From Leptodontidium sp. MPI-SDFR-AT-0119 (taxonomy: Eukaryota > Ascomycota > Leotiomycetes > Helotiales > Leptodontidiaceae): a stretch of DNA of 64,000 nucleotides. Positions 44,458 to 55,110 of this stretch are shown piece after piece. The notes under the pieces were generated by a model that searched no databases, was not told the origin of the DNA, and saw nothing but the letters and a program-made list of their open reading frames with translations. Numbering within the stretch: position 1 is the stretch's first letter; every line of letters starts with the position of its first letter. The position numbers and the translations under genes are program-made. Where the stretch lies: the NCBI GenBank assembly GCA_020726505.1, contig JAHLEZ010000014.1, positions 186,001 through 250,000 on the forward strand, written 5' to 3'.

Positions 44458-45700
44458 CTAGCTTGGGAAGTCAAGTGAATCTAAGAACTTACAAACGAGC
44501 TTGAATTTTGAGACCTGTGCCTGGCCCGCTCCTACGGTTTGTATGTATTGTATGTAACTTTCTGTAGTTCTTAGCCTCACTTGGTTGATGTACCCCGCCG
44601 TATCTTCCAACTCCGTCCATTCACGAAGTTCGTCTTGTTCTTGTTGGCTCAATGCACGGAAGTATTGCTTCGTCTTCCACTCTGGGAGGGACTTCCCAGT
44701 TGCGTTAGTCAACTTTGGTGGGGACTTGGGAGGCCCTGGCCAAGCTCCTGCCATACCAATTGGAAAGGGACTAGAGGTAGAATGTTGTTGTTCTTGGCGG
44801 TCGGGGGTAGCCAGCCCTTTGATTGTCTGGATGTTCCTTCGAAGCTTGAGACGGAGAAATTCGAGATCTTCACGTTGAGCCCAAAGTTTAGTGAATCGTC
44901 GGCCTTGCCACTCCGTATTCCAGGCTCTCTTTTCAAATTCTTTGAAGTCAAATGGTGACAGCTCTTTAGATATTTCGAGTCCGACGGTAAACTTAACCTG
45001 GAGATCAAGGGCCTTCGAGTAGGTCTTTTGCACGGTAGCAGCATTCCTAGCCAACACAAGTTGGCGGCTTCCATGTGTGATGCTACAGAGATTATTTGTC
45101 GGCTGGCCATGGTAGATTACCTTTAAGTCATTTAACATCGAATCACCTAGTGGACACTTTGAAGGATACTCGAAGAATCCACCTAAAGAATGCACCCTTG
45201 GTAGAGGTCCCGGAGGAATGTCACTCCCCTGAAAAGGCTTCCAGTCCTTTGTCCACTTGGTTCCGGAAGGCCTTTTCACATATACGCCGCGCTCGTAGTT
45301 AGGGCCCAGAGGGGGATCCACGAGATTGACGGCTGCGCTGTCCTTAGCAAGTACCCTGAACAAGTCTTAGGTGGCATTGATTTTAGACTGCTCACCAATC
45401 CAAGAGTTATCACCAATCTCGCAACTCCAATAGCTGAGAAGTTGTAAACTTGGGTTAGGGATATTGTCAGAGTTTTCATTAGCTCCTTGAAGTTTCTTCC
45501 ATCGACAACAGTGTCGAATTTTGAATACTGCGCCGGGACACTGAATGGTTGTCCAGTGGTACTCTGTGGTGGAAATTGACAGACAAGTGCCCGCCCTCGC
45601 TTTCTCTCAGACCCTTGCTCTTCTAAGGACTTTAGAAACTGTGTTTCTAGTTTGCTGTTGCGCTAGAAAATTGACTTCCACTCTCGACATGCAAGGGAGC
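44458..45700 (-). pseudogene. Uncharacterised minus-strand gene interrupted by a TAA
   Basis: A 301-residue frame (45363-44458) begins without a proper ATG: LAKDSAAVNLVDPPLGPNY.. It continues through charged helical segments (KEFEKRAWNTEWQ, EQDELREWTELEDTAGYI) to DSLDFPS. Directly upstream in the same frame is WSCEIGDNSWIGEQSKINAT, then TAA at 45369-45367, then DLFRVLAKD, so a CAA->TAA change would explain the break. Further upstream another frame (NSKLETQFLKSLEEQG, FSVPAQYSKFDTVVDG) also looks coding, implying a frame change near 45425 or an intron. No family recognised; both a decayed gene and a mis-split live gene are possible. Confidence 0.4.
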
Positions 45701-46624
45701 AGTAATCATATGGCAGCCAAGAATTTGAGGGAAGATTGAAAATCGTCCATGAAGTGGTGTGGAAGTACAACGATCCCACTATCTTTGCCAAGGTGGATAG
45801 AATTGACAGCTCCAACCACATTTTTCATACAATCTGAAAAATGGACATTCAAATCTTTGTGTTCTTGGAGAATAATTGGTATGCGAAGTACAAGACTGAG
45901 AGAATGGCAAAGTGAGTTAATGAGGATGGGGACGTGTAAAATCGCCTCTTTTAGCTGCGCTAGCCGCTAGATCATATTTCCATATTAATTAATTTGAGTA
46001 GTGTCGTCCTTCATATCATTTACACCCCACTCTATGTTTTCAGGAGAATTTGAGTTTCCTTGATGCTGGGCACTGACCCATCAAGAATCCCCACTGGAGA
46101 TCCTTCTCCATCTCCGATAATCTCTCCAGACGCCGGACCCACGTCAGCGAAATGTGTTCGTTGTTAAAAAGGCGCCTACACAGTACATAGAGATTTTATC
46201 CCATTCTGGCAGTCGAGGTAATGTTTCCCCAAGGTTAATCGACTTCCTCTCAACTCTTACGAGTCTTTGTAAAAGAATTACAACTTATTCTGAGCTGTTC
46301 ATAGGAAAGGGCGATTCGGACTGGCGCATCCAGTTCGCTTATTGGTGCGCGTGGGATTCTCGGCCCCCTGCTAGTGTGCCGTCCGTTATTTACTTACAGT
46401 TTGACGCTTGCTCCTTGTAATCTCTACGGAGTACTCCCGCCGGCCAAGTGAATATGAGGTATCGTCCCGTACTTTTATTTTCGTACATGTAGAATTTTCG
46501 ATTTCTTGTCTCTTGAGATGTCTACATTCTTTTGACCATTCGCGTGCCAGTACCAGTTCAACATTCGCCTTTCACTTCAGTCGCTCTTTACGCTATCACT
46601 CTTTCTTCAATTATTTTTTCCAAG
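45701..46624. other. Intergenic region upstream of alginate-lyase-like gene
   Basis: No gene supported; must contain the lyase promoter. Confidence 0.35.
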
Positions 46625-48228
46625 ATGACCAAAAGTTACCTTCTCCAATTCTTCTTCTTTACCTTTGTATCTGCATTTGTCCACCCCGGACTCCTAGTCA
46701 ACGACGCTGATATCAGCCGGATTCAGACAAAGCTCGCCTCCAAGCAGGATCCATGGCTAAGTTCATGGAACAAGTTGATTAGCATCAAATACGCCAGCCC
46801 TTCGTACGCAAACAACGCCGTTCCTATTGTCTATCGTGGCGATGATGGCGTACATGCTGCAAACGCTGATAAGTTGTGGCATGATGCTGCAGCCGCCTTC
46901 AACCTTGCCCTGAGGTGGAAAGTCGACAAAGATCCCGAATGTGCAGAGGCTGCATCCAAAATTCTGATTGCCTGGGGGAACACCTTAACGGCATTTGGCG
47001 ATTCGGATGAGAATTACCTGGCTGCTGGCTTCCAGGGCCATCAGCTGGCCAATGCCGCCGAGTTACTTCGAGACTACAAGCCCTTCGCGGAGAACGGCTT
47101 GTCAATCGTGATCGAGATGTTGAATAATGTGTTTCTGAGCAAGAACATTTTCTTCCTCAACCACCAAGCTCCATCGGAACATAACCACAAGCACTTCCAT
47201 GCCAACTGGGAACTCGGCAACATCGCATCGGCAATGGCTATTGGCGTTCTCAGCGATAATCAAACGGCTTTTGATTATGCCGTCGACTACTTCAAGAACG
47301 GATCCGGGAATGGCGCGATCAACAATGCCATCACGAATATTGTCAGTGAGCCAGGGACAGGAAAACCGCTAGGTCAGGGGCAGGAATCTGGTCGCGACCA
47401 GGGACATTCAGCACTGGATCAACAGATGCTAGGTGTCGTCGCCCAACAGGCGTGGAACCAGGGCGAGGATTTATATGCTTACAATAACAGTCGACTACTT
47501 CTTGGGTAAGTTCGCCTTGGATTTGATGCTGAGAATGCTTCAGCTGATGAAATCACCAAAGTGCTGAGTATTTTGCACGCTACAACTTGGGTAACGATGT
47601 CCCATTCGAACCTTGGACCAACCATATTGTCTCTTGGACAGAGATCAGTTCTGCTTCCCGCGGCGCAACAAGACCAACTTGGGAATTGCTATACAGCCAC
47701 TACGGTCAAATCAAGGGACTTGATGTTCCTTGGACGAAACAGTTCCTAAATTACTCTCTCGGGACATTTGGTGGGGTATTTGAGGGGGGTGGAGGATCGT
47801 ATGGCGAGGGCTCAGGTCATTACGATGGGCTTGGTTGGGGAACATTGCTTTACCGTCTGGATCAGTCTGATGTAGACGCAATCCACTCTTCCGATACCAC
47901 TTCAACTGCTGTCGTCTCAACATCTGCCGCACCCACGCCTAGCAGCGCGATTGCTGCTGTCTCGGCCAGCGTTTCCACATTCCCACTACCTTCTACCCCA
48001 AGTTTCGCAAGCTCAGCTATAGCTGAGCCTACGTCGGTTGGGTATACCTCTACTATCCCCACGTCACAAACACACGTCTCGAAGCCTACGACTCTCTCGA
48101 CTCTGACGCGATCGGCTACTGCTGTTTCCATTTCAGAGACGATCTCAACTTCCACCAGCACAGCACCGAGCACTACGACGACTGCTTCTCCCACTGAAGA
48201 CGACGATGACTTCTGCGAGAGTGATTAG
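46625..48228 (+). CDS. Secreted alginate-lyase-superfamily polysaccharide lyase, 515 aa
   Basis: Two exons, 46625-47505 and 47562-48228, join in phase (56-nt intron). The chosen ATG gives a signal peptide (MTKSYLLQFFFFTFVSAFVHP). The body is the helical (alpha/alpha) toroid of the alginate lyase family: LWHDAAAAFNLALRWKV, GFQGHQLANAAELLRDY, NHQAPSEHNHKHFHANWELG (about 179-198, carrying the expected Asn/His active-site residues), and ESGRDQGHSALDQQM, a hallmark of the fungal branch related to PL38. Expected reaction: beta-elimination in a uronic-acid-containing glycan; the real substrate is unknown. The C-terminus is a long Ser/Thr-rich tail (about 430-510) ending in an acidic EDDDD stretch, likely O-glycosylated. 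No lesion seen. Confidence 0.85.
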
Positions 48229-48930
48229 ATCACCAATTGTTTCCAGTCTTTTGTTGACAATGGTCTGAGCTCTACATCTTTCGATTCTTCTTTGCCCGAC
48301 TTCGGGATTCTGTACATAAAAACATGAGTCTAGGCTCTGATGTGTGTCATACTTTACTTTGTGGCTATGGTGTAGATATATTTTCCAGATCAGACTATCA
48401 TGGCAATCGTGGTGGTGAATGAGGCACTTTGAAAGAATGTGGCTGGAACTGACACGCGAGACTGGCTGAATCCTATCCGAAGCGAGAACTGTCCTGGAAG
48501 TTCATCTTGTCCATCTGTCTCATTAAAATCCCCCATACACCTCGCCTTAGTAGATTTTGAGTAGACATATGGAATAAGAATGGTACAGATCCACTTTCAC
48601 TTGCCAGTACATTAAGCGTGACTCGCGTATCTACAGCTTGCAAGTATAGCACTGTCCCTAGTGATCTTGGGCTCGCGTACTACATAGATACTTATCGCAG
48701 ATTAACGGATATAGCATTTTGGAATCGATGTCGAATGGAGGGAGAAAAAAAAGAGAGAAAATCGTGGTCTCGTACTTATTTATTAAAGATACTTGATGCT
48801 GTACACACTCGCTGACGTTTTCTTGGAAATAAAGAAAAGCTAGCCCAACTCTCGCAACTATTCGGAGAATGTCTTCAAGCGATGTAGAAGCTACCACCGA
48901 GGACATTTTACACCCGCTTTAACGAACCTA
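48229..48930. other. Convergent intergenic region
   Basis: 3' flanks of the lyase gene and of the tail-anchored protein gene; no gene supported. Confidence 0.4.
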
Positions 48931-49949
48931 TCACCACCCATACTGTGTCCAGAGACTTGCTGTACTTGCAACCATAAACACGCCCAAAAGCATGACAAGA
49001 GAAGTGGTCGTGGAACTATAATCGGCAGCGTCTCGTTGGGGTTTTGGCTCTTCTAATCAAATTAGTATTGAGGATGATAGCCTATGAAGTGAAGAAGTAC
49101 CAAGAGTATGGACAGATGCCGCATCTGTTTCCGGAGCATTAATGTTAGGGTTATGGGCGGCATCAGAGTCTGATGTCGCCGACGGCTTTTCGTAGAAAGA
49201 GTCACCTAGAAATGGTTAGAATACCCACTGGGAAAATAGACTGAATAAATACCAGATATTTCGCTTTCAGTTTCGATTTCCTGACTTTGACCACCATCCT
49301 CAATATTCAAACCGCCCGCAATCATTCCACGCCTCTCGACAACTACTTTGCGAGCCTTTCCCACCATCTCTTCCATGAATTGTAGCCCTCGAAGGTTTGC
49401 AGCAAAGCTCTCTTCAAGTGCGGCAAATGAGTTCTCTAACCTTTCTACTCCACACAAAATGCTGTATAATTTCGTTACAAGGGCTTCTCCTTCGAGTATC
49501 CCGCACTGTATTTCCTTCTTGAGAACATTAAGTGATTTGTCCCACTTGATGCGTATCTTTTTCGCTTTCAGATACCTGAATGGTGTCATGGCTCTCCAAG
49601 ATTCTACTACGGAGAGGTCTCGCGCGGAGACACCACAGACGACGCGGTCAAGCTCGTGGCACGCGTCGAGGAAATGCCACAATCCATGGCCAGCGATAGG
49701 GTGAGCGAGGTAGAATTCTCCAAACTCGAGGTTTTCAATCATTCCCCAGTCCTCTAGTGCCCTTGGATTTGTGTCTGGCTGGGCATACTGCTTCAAGTAA
49801 TCTTTTGTTCGTTGGAACCACTCCATGGAATAGATGTCGTCGGCTTCGTCGCTGTACCGAGCTTCATGGAATTTGTATATCTTTCTTTGCTGCGTCGTTG
49901 GATTACAATCCGCTGTACTGCCAACAGGTTTGAGATGAATATACTCCAT
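48931..49949 (-). CDS. Tail-anchored helical protein of unknown function, 307 aa
   Basis: Three minus-strand exons, 49949-49253, 49205-49101 and 49052-48931, join in phase with ordinary 47-48-nt introns. The first 225 residues are charged and helical (EEKD-rich, with YLAHPIAGHGLWHFLDACHELDRVV and LYSILCGVERLENSFAALEESF). A disordered acidic Ser/Thr/Pro linker follows, and then one hydrophobic helix near the C-terminus (TSLVMLLGVFMVASTASLW, about 283-301) with five residues after it. That is a tail-anchor layout: a cytosolic domain fixed to an internal membrane. I recognise no family. It neighbours HET genes, and a membrane-tethered helical protein beside them is suggestive only. Confidence 0.7.
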
Positions 49950-51031
49950 CGTTGGTGATCGTGCCTTATCAGTTGTGAGGCCAGTGTTGTATTCCGATGT
50001 TGGTGTTCAGGCAAATGTCGCGGATTTCGGCGCTTACGCGTTTCACGATTCCCTGGCGTCGCAATGTATCTGCTTTCTTTTATCACTGGATCGATGTTCT
50101 ACTACTCTAGTGGTTTCAACGAGGGAGAGAGCTCAAAATTTTGTGGGGATTAAAAGAGCAAAAGTGCAGCCTCTTCCAAAAGCAAAGATGCGAGGCGTGA
50201 TGAGCACTCGGTGAGCGAAGGAGGTGCTGAAAAAAGGCATAATGTGGCGTTAGGCGGGCCGGGGACATGCACCTGTGCCGTGATCTACATCGCCCCATAT
50301 CGGGACAGGTGCTAGAGTTCATATGGCCAATATTAAGCCACATAATTTTGAGCGTCACCCTTCTTCTCCGCAGCCTCACGGCAAAGGTGTCTGCCACAAT
50401 GAACAAACAGCTCACAGAGGCCATGGAGGTTGATAGGGGCATTCGAGTCAAAAGCGAGTGTATTGTTATGACGACAAACTGACTCTTCAAGAGAGAATTG
50501 AATCGATGTTTGATTAGCCAAATTTTGTGGCATAGCCTCCCACCAAAGCGCCTCCTTCTGCGATAGGATTGCCCCCAGAATAGGCACTCGTTGTTCTGGC
50601 ATCTATCCCTACGTACTTGATCCTTAATATCAGAATTTCTTCAATCACCTTGACAACGTTTTCTCAGCTGAGCTGAGCTGGTTGAGGTGCGACGTGGTCG
50701 CCTGTCACACGCCCTGAGCTCCGGGATTTCGTTATTCGGCGCAGTTCTTGTGTAGCATGGATACAGAATTTGAGAGCATGCAGTTGGCTGCACCGTTTTA
50801 TTCCTATACATTCTGCAATGTAAAGCTGCCTCCTTCGAGGTTTTGTGTGCAATATTTTTCAATGCCTCCACCTCTCGCGAACATTCAGTAGCTGGTAAAC
50901 GGCCAGGGAGGAAGCGAAAATAGAAGCGGATTGAGAAATGGCACTTGTGTCAGACAAGTAGACAGAGAACCTGGTGAGTGATAGTATTTCCGCCTCGGAT
51001 TACATTGGTACAACGTTGGATAACTACTAAT
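49950..51031. other. Intergenic, no gene supported
   Basis: Contains the promoter of the tail-anchored gene; reading frames here lack conserved motifs. Confidence 0.35.
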
Positions 51032-53500
51032 TTAGATTATTGTGAACCCAATGACTGATCGGTATGGATGTTTCGGGAAAGTGAGGGGCAGTGCCTCACC
51101 ATCCATCATTCCATGAACATAGCATTCCCCAACAAAACTGTATCGATCCGGCGTAACCGCACGCAGAACTACGGGCACACTGCAACCAAAGAGAATGCAA
51201 ATACAGTCCCCCTCACGTGCCTCCGGTGGAGCCAGTCCAAACAGAGGTCCGTGACTTCCCCCTTTACCCTTGCCCTGGGATAAGAAGAACTTCCTGCACC
51301 AAATAACTGACCTCACTCTCTCCAGAAATATCTTCATGGTGGCTGGGGTATCATCGAGATCCCCAAACCCGCCGGTATCGAGATCCCCGTTGGCGTCGAC
51401 GTGCATCAGACATTCTAGACATGCTCGACGATACCAAGTAGGGGCATTAACGCCATCAGGACCTCTGTCCGCAACGAGGGTACGCCAAAGTCGGTCTGGA
51501 ACCTCAGCAGGAAATGTACCATCGTCGGAGTGTACCCAGCCTCCGTATTCAAATGCCTCGGCCGGGATTACTCCATTTAAGACTCTCCCAGAGAGCTTCT
51601 TGATTGAGTCCAATTTGAACCCCTTCACTTCTAATGTTCCGTCGAACTTTGGTGGGAGTGGTAGCAGTACAGTCGGAGTCTGGTTGGGTGCTTCAGGTAC
51701 CGAATCAAGGCTGACTGGTCCAGATTTGCTCGTTCCTTGATATTCATTTCGAAACCCTGGCTGTTCTGGTTGCTCCCATTTTCCAAATTTGACATATGGA
51801 GAAAGTCCTCCAGATGCACAGTAGTGCTGTTGATTTTGTCGTTCGAGATTGCCAACGAAGCTATCCCCATTCTTCCTGCCATTGAGCACACCACCAGGAC
51901 CGCCGTATGCATGCCCGTCTATAAACGGAATCCATGATGGCATTTTCACTGCCTCTTCTTTCCACTCAGACTTTTCCATACGGAGCTTCTCCAGCGGGGT
52001 CATCTTCTTTGGTCTTGGAGCCCAATGTCGACAAAGAATATCGAGCGATTTGGATGATTCTATACAGTATTCCATGAAATCTGAATATACATCCGCCAGA
52101 CTTTTGTCGTAGTCCGGAAGTATTCGTTTGTCGATACCGAGAGACGGTTGGGGCTTCTTTGCTGGAGCAATGCGCAACGATTCGTTCTGAGACCAGTTGA
52201 AGAGCTTCAACAACACTATGCAGAGCCATAGAATCCAGTCTTGAATTTGCATAGAAAGCGTTGGTGTTGGTGGAATAACCCAACTCGGGGGATCGGCCAA
52301 TTCGTGGCGGATGGTTGTGTCCTTAGCCAGGGATAGAACTGCATAAATAATGTCCTTGGGTTCCGAGGCTTCAAATGCAAGAAAAAGCGATGAGACTAAG
52401 ACCTCCAAACTCACTAGTCGTTGCTGGATTTTACCATCATCTGATCGGCGAAAGAGGCTGCTGGTAGCATGTACGAGAGTGTTTGCACCCAGCGCTCGAG
52501 GATCAAGTGCTCCTACGTGAACGTTCGGATCAGAAATTTTGGAGAATGATTTGGCCCTGCTGCGTGTTTCCTTCATTTGTTCATGCTTCGTCATGAACAA
52601 TGCAATTGAATCCGCAAAATTTGGCCAAGTCATTTCTTCGCTTCCCCAGCGGACCGTTGCTGACTTCGCGAATGCTAACTCTTGAATGACCCAGCGACGG
52701 CTGAACCAGCGATTCTTCATCAAATTAACCACCAACATCCATTTCTCGGATGTTTCTGGGGAGTTCTGGAGTCTGTCCAGGTACTCAAGATTCAGTATAT
52801 CTTTGAGAAATTGAAATGTCGCTTTGGTCCCATCCTTCCCTGCGCCAAGCCAAACACAAACAGAGTCAGCAGCGCTGTATATCTCCGCCATGCGTTTTAC
52901 TTGGACTGTCTTTTCTCTGACGGCATCTGGTTCTTCTCCTTGGTTGATACATAAAGCATCTACCCAGACATTAATGGCCTCGGTCTCATCTCGAAATTGG
53001 CGCAGGGCAGCTGCGAGATTGTCTCGTACGTAGAAAATCTTGGAGGGGTTGAAGGGTGTCATTTTCTGGAGACGTTCTCTCTCTTCAATATCATCATATA
53101 TAGTAATTGGATTTGTCGCTTCACCTTCACCCCACCAGTATGAGAGAGCCCAATAGGAATGAATTGCCGATTCCGATCGCAATGAGAGGTGTTCTGCTGA
53201 GGGCAAGGCACTAGTAAATAGCACACACTCGAGGCGACTGGATTTCTTGCCGGGAAAAATCCTGAGAATCCGGATATCTTTGTCATGCGCGAAGTTTTGG
53301 TAGCGATACGTGTTGATCTTTTTGCGGACCTTTTTCTCTGCAATTCCCCAAAGAATCTTCCCTGGCGCCGCGCCGGTATCGAAAGTCTGCGCTCGTTTTT
53401 GGATTTGAAATGGCCCAATGGATTTGGCTGTGCCATTGCGAGAATGCGAGTCATTCTCGCGGTCTGATGTCGACATTTGAAACAAATTGAAGCAGCGCAT
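51032..53500 (-). CDS. HET-domain (heterokaryon incompatibility) protein, about 822 aa
   Basis: One long minus-strand exon. The first ATG is at 53500 (MRCFNLFQ); a second at 53476 (MSTSDREN) would give 814 residues. The HET domain spans about residues 115-277: YWALSYWWGEGE, IFYVRDNLAAALRQFRD, INVWVDALCINQGEE, QVKRMAEIYSAADSVCVWLGAG and WFSRRWVIQELAFA, all in normal order and spacing. The remaining 500 residues are the usual variable region, ending with LFGLAPPEAREGDCICILFGCSVPVVLR and YSFVGECYVHGMMDGEAL, a tail common in large HET proteins. Family role: triggers cell death when incompatible hyphae fuse. No lesion visible. The partner is unknown; the nearest candidates are the tail-anchored and receptor-like neighbours. 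Confidence 0.9.
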   Translation of the reverse strand: MRCFNLFQMSTSDRENDSHSRNGTAKSIGPFQIQKRAQTFDTGAAPGKILWGIAEKKVRKKINTYRYQNFAHDKDIRILRIFPGKKSSRLECVLFTSALPSAEHLSLRSESAIHSYWALSYWWGEGEATNPITIYDDIEERERLQKMTPFNPSKIFYVRDNLAAALRQFRDETEAINVWVDALCINQGEEPDAVREKTVQVKRMAEIYSAADSVCVWLGAGKDGTKATFQFLKDILNLEYLDRLQNSPETSEKWMLVVNLMKNRWFSRRWVIQELAFAKSATVRWGSEEMTWPNFADSIALFMTKHEQMKETRSRAKSFSKISDPNVHVGALDPRALGANTLVHATSSLFRRSDDGKIQQRLVSLEVLVSSLFLAFEASEPKDIIYAVLSLAKDTTIRHELADPPSWVIPPTPTLSMQIQDWILWLCIVLLKLFNWSQNESLRIAPAKKPQPSLGIDKRILPDYDKSLADVYSDFMEYCIESSKSLDILCRHWAPRPKKMTPLEKLRMEKSEWKEEAVKMPSWIPFIDGHAYGGPGGVLNGRKNGDSFVGNLERQNQQHYCASGGLSPYVKFGKWEQPEQPGFRNEYQGTSKSGPVSLDSVPEAPNQTPTVLLPLPPKFDGTLEVKGFKLDSIKKLSGRVLNGVIPAEAFEYGGWVHSDDGTFPAEVPDRLWRTLVADRGPDGVNAPTWYRRACLECLMHVDANGDLDTGGFGDLDDTPATMKIFLERVRSVIWCRKFFLSQGKGKGGSHGPLFGLAPPEAREGDCICILFGCSVPVVLRAVTPDRYSFVGECYVHGMMDGEALPLTFPKHPYRSVIGFTII

Positions 53501-55050
53501 ATCAAAGTTACCAACTTCAAAATCTGGTGCAAGGCTCACGAAGACATTCTTTTCAATCTGCGAGGACGAGGTTCTACAAGCCGTGGAGCCAAACAGGACA
53601 CGTGCTACATGCTAGAGGAGAGCGCCACCAATACAGCCACGGGTGGGAGCCACCAATGCGGCGATGGCAGCGCGGCAGAAGCAGAAGCCCTGTGATCCCA
53701 CATTGAGGCGCCAGCCTCGTCTCTGCTTTTTCTTTCAGCTGATCTGGATTAGGTATCTCGAAGCGTTTCAAGAAGCAGGTGATGAGCGCCTACGAATGAA
53801 ATGACGTTTATTTCAAATATATGGCTACCTTGAATCAGATCATGTTCCAATTTAGGACTTGCGCCATTCAGCTGGTGGATTGGGCTCGTAAGAAATTAAC
53901 CTTTGCGTATAAGTGCATATTCTCATCCTTACATGTTCTAAATCGCTAACGCAGCTCTTAAAACCGGTTCCTAAAAAAGAGCTTCGTAATAAAGGAAAAA
54001 GAAGTTATTTTTTTTTTCGTAGGCTAGTAGTCGTAAATAGTATTTGTAGGGTACATTATTATGTAAATCTAAAAGGCTAAATATAAGTAGATTTCCGATC
54101 GACAAGTAGGTTCTTATGCTACTGCACGAGATCCAGGTTTTGGTGCATCGCCTGATGAACTCCGTTGATAGGAGTTTGTAGCTGAAACGATTTGATCTAC
54201 CATGTTTATATTATAATATTACGTGAAAAGGGTAATAGGGTCCTTTGGAGAGCAGTCCTATGGCATATGCAACTCGGAGTCGAATTCGTCTAGCTTCATT
54301 GGTTTGAAAACAGAGCCAGCCTTTAGAAGTGGCTTTACCTTCGGTCGAAGGGTCCCAGCATCGGTGGTATCTGTAACTACAGGTTCGGGCATCGTTGACT
54401 ACATTAAAAAGTAGATGATTGTGGGCCAAAAAGTAGCTTTGCTGATGTTTTTTGATGCTCTATACTAACGCTAAGGAGCTCTGTAATGTAGGCTACTATG
54501 GTAACCGTTCAGTATACGTGCGCTGTGGGGAGGGCGCTTATGGTACTCACGGGGATAAGAGATCGGCCACTAGAAGTGCTTAGCTTTAGGCGGAAGCCAC
54601 CTCGCTGGAAGGGCAACTAACGCCCCGACCGCTAGAATCGAAGATTTTTGCAGGGCTAATTACAGGGCTTGCCAACCGAACCAAGCAACCCCCTGGCCCT
54701 TACAGTGTAGCTACAGGCTTTGTGCCCTATTCTCTTTCCTTTATGCGGGAACCTCGCATCCTTCTTCACTGCCAAGGAGAGCTGAACAACCAGCTGGAAT
54801 AAATCCTGGACGCAACAATCTTTAGCATTTCAAAATGAGGCCAACCACTTACGCCAAAAACGCCAATTTCCTAATTGGGATCACAAGATGCTGTCCCACG
54901 GCTGCCCAGGCTTTCTCTCCCCAATGATAACGTCGGATAGTTCGCCATCGACGGGATCTAGAATCTGATAATGCCAGGCCCAGATCAACAAATATTGATT
55001 CAGATGCTTGTGACTCTGATCGGGCGCAAAGGGGTGGGAGGCAGTGACCA
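53501..55050. other. Intergenic region, partly AT-rich
   Basis: Around 53940-54080 it is AT-rich with an unidentified, possibly repeat-derived sequence. No gene or RNA supported. Confidence 0.35.
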
Positions 55051-55056
55051 TATATA
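55051..55056 (+). promoter_or_regulatory. TATA box candidate for the receptor-like gene
   Basis: TATATA lies 60 bp upstream of the ATG at 55111, a plausible distance for a fungal core promoter. Confidence 0.45.
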
Positions 55057-55110
55057 GGCAGTGTGTAGTTGCAGTTTGTGAATCCAAAAAACAACTCGAC
55101 TCAAATCGCT

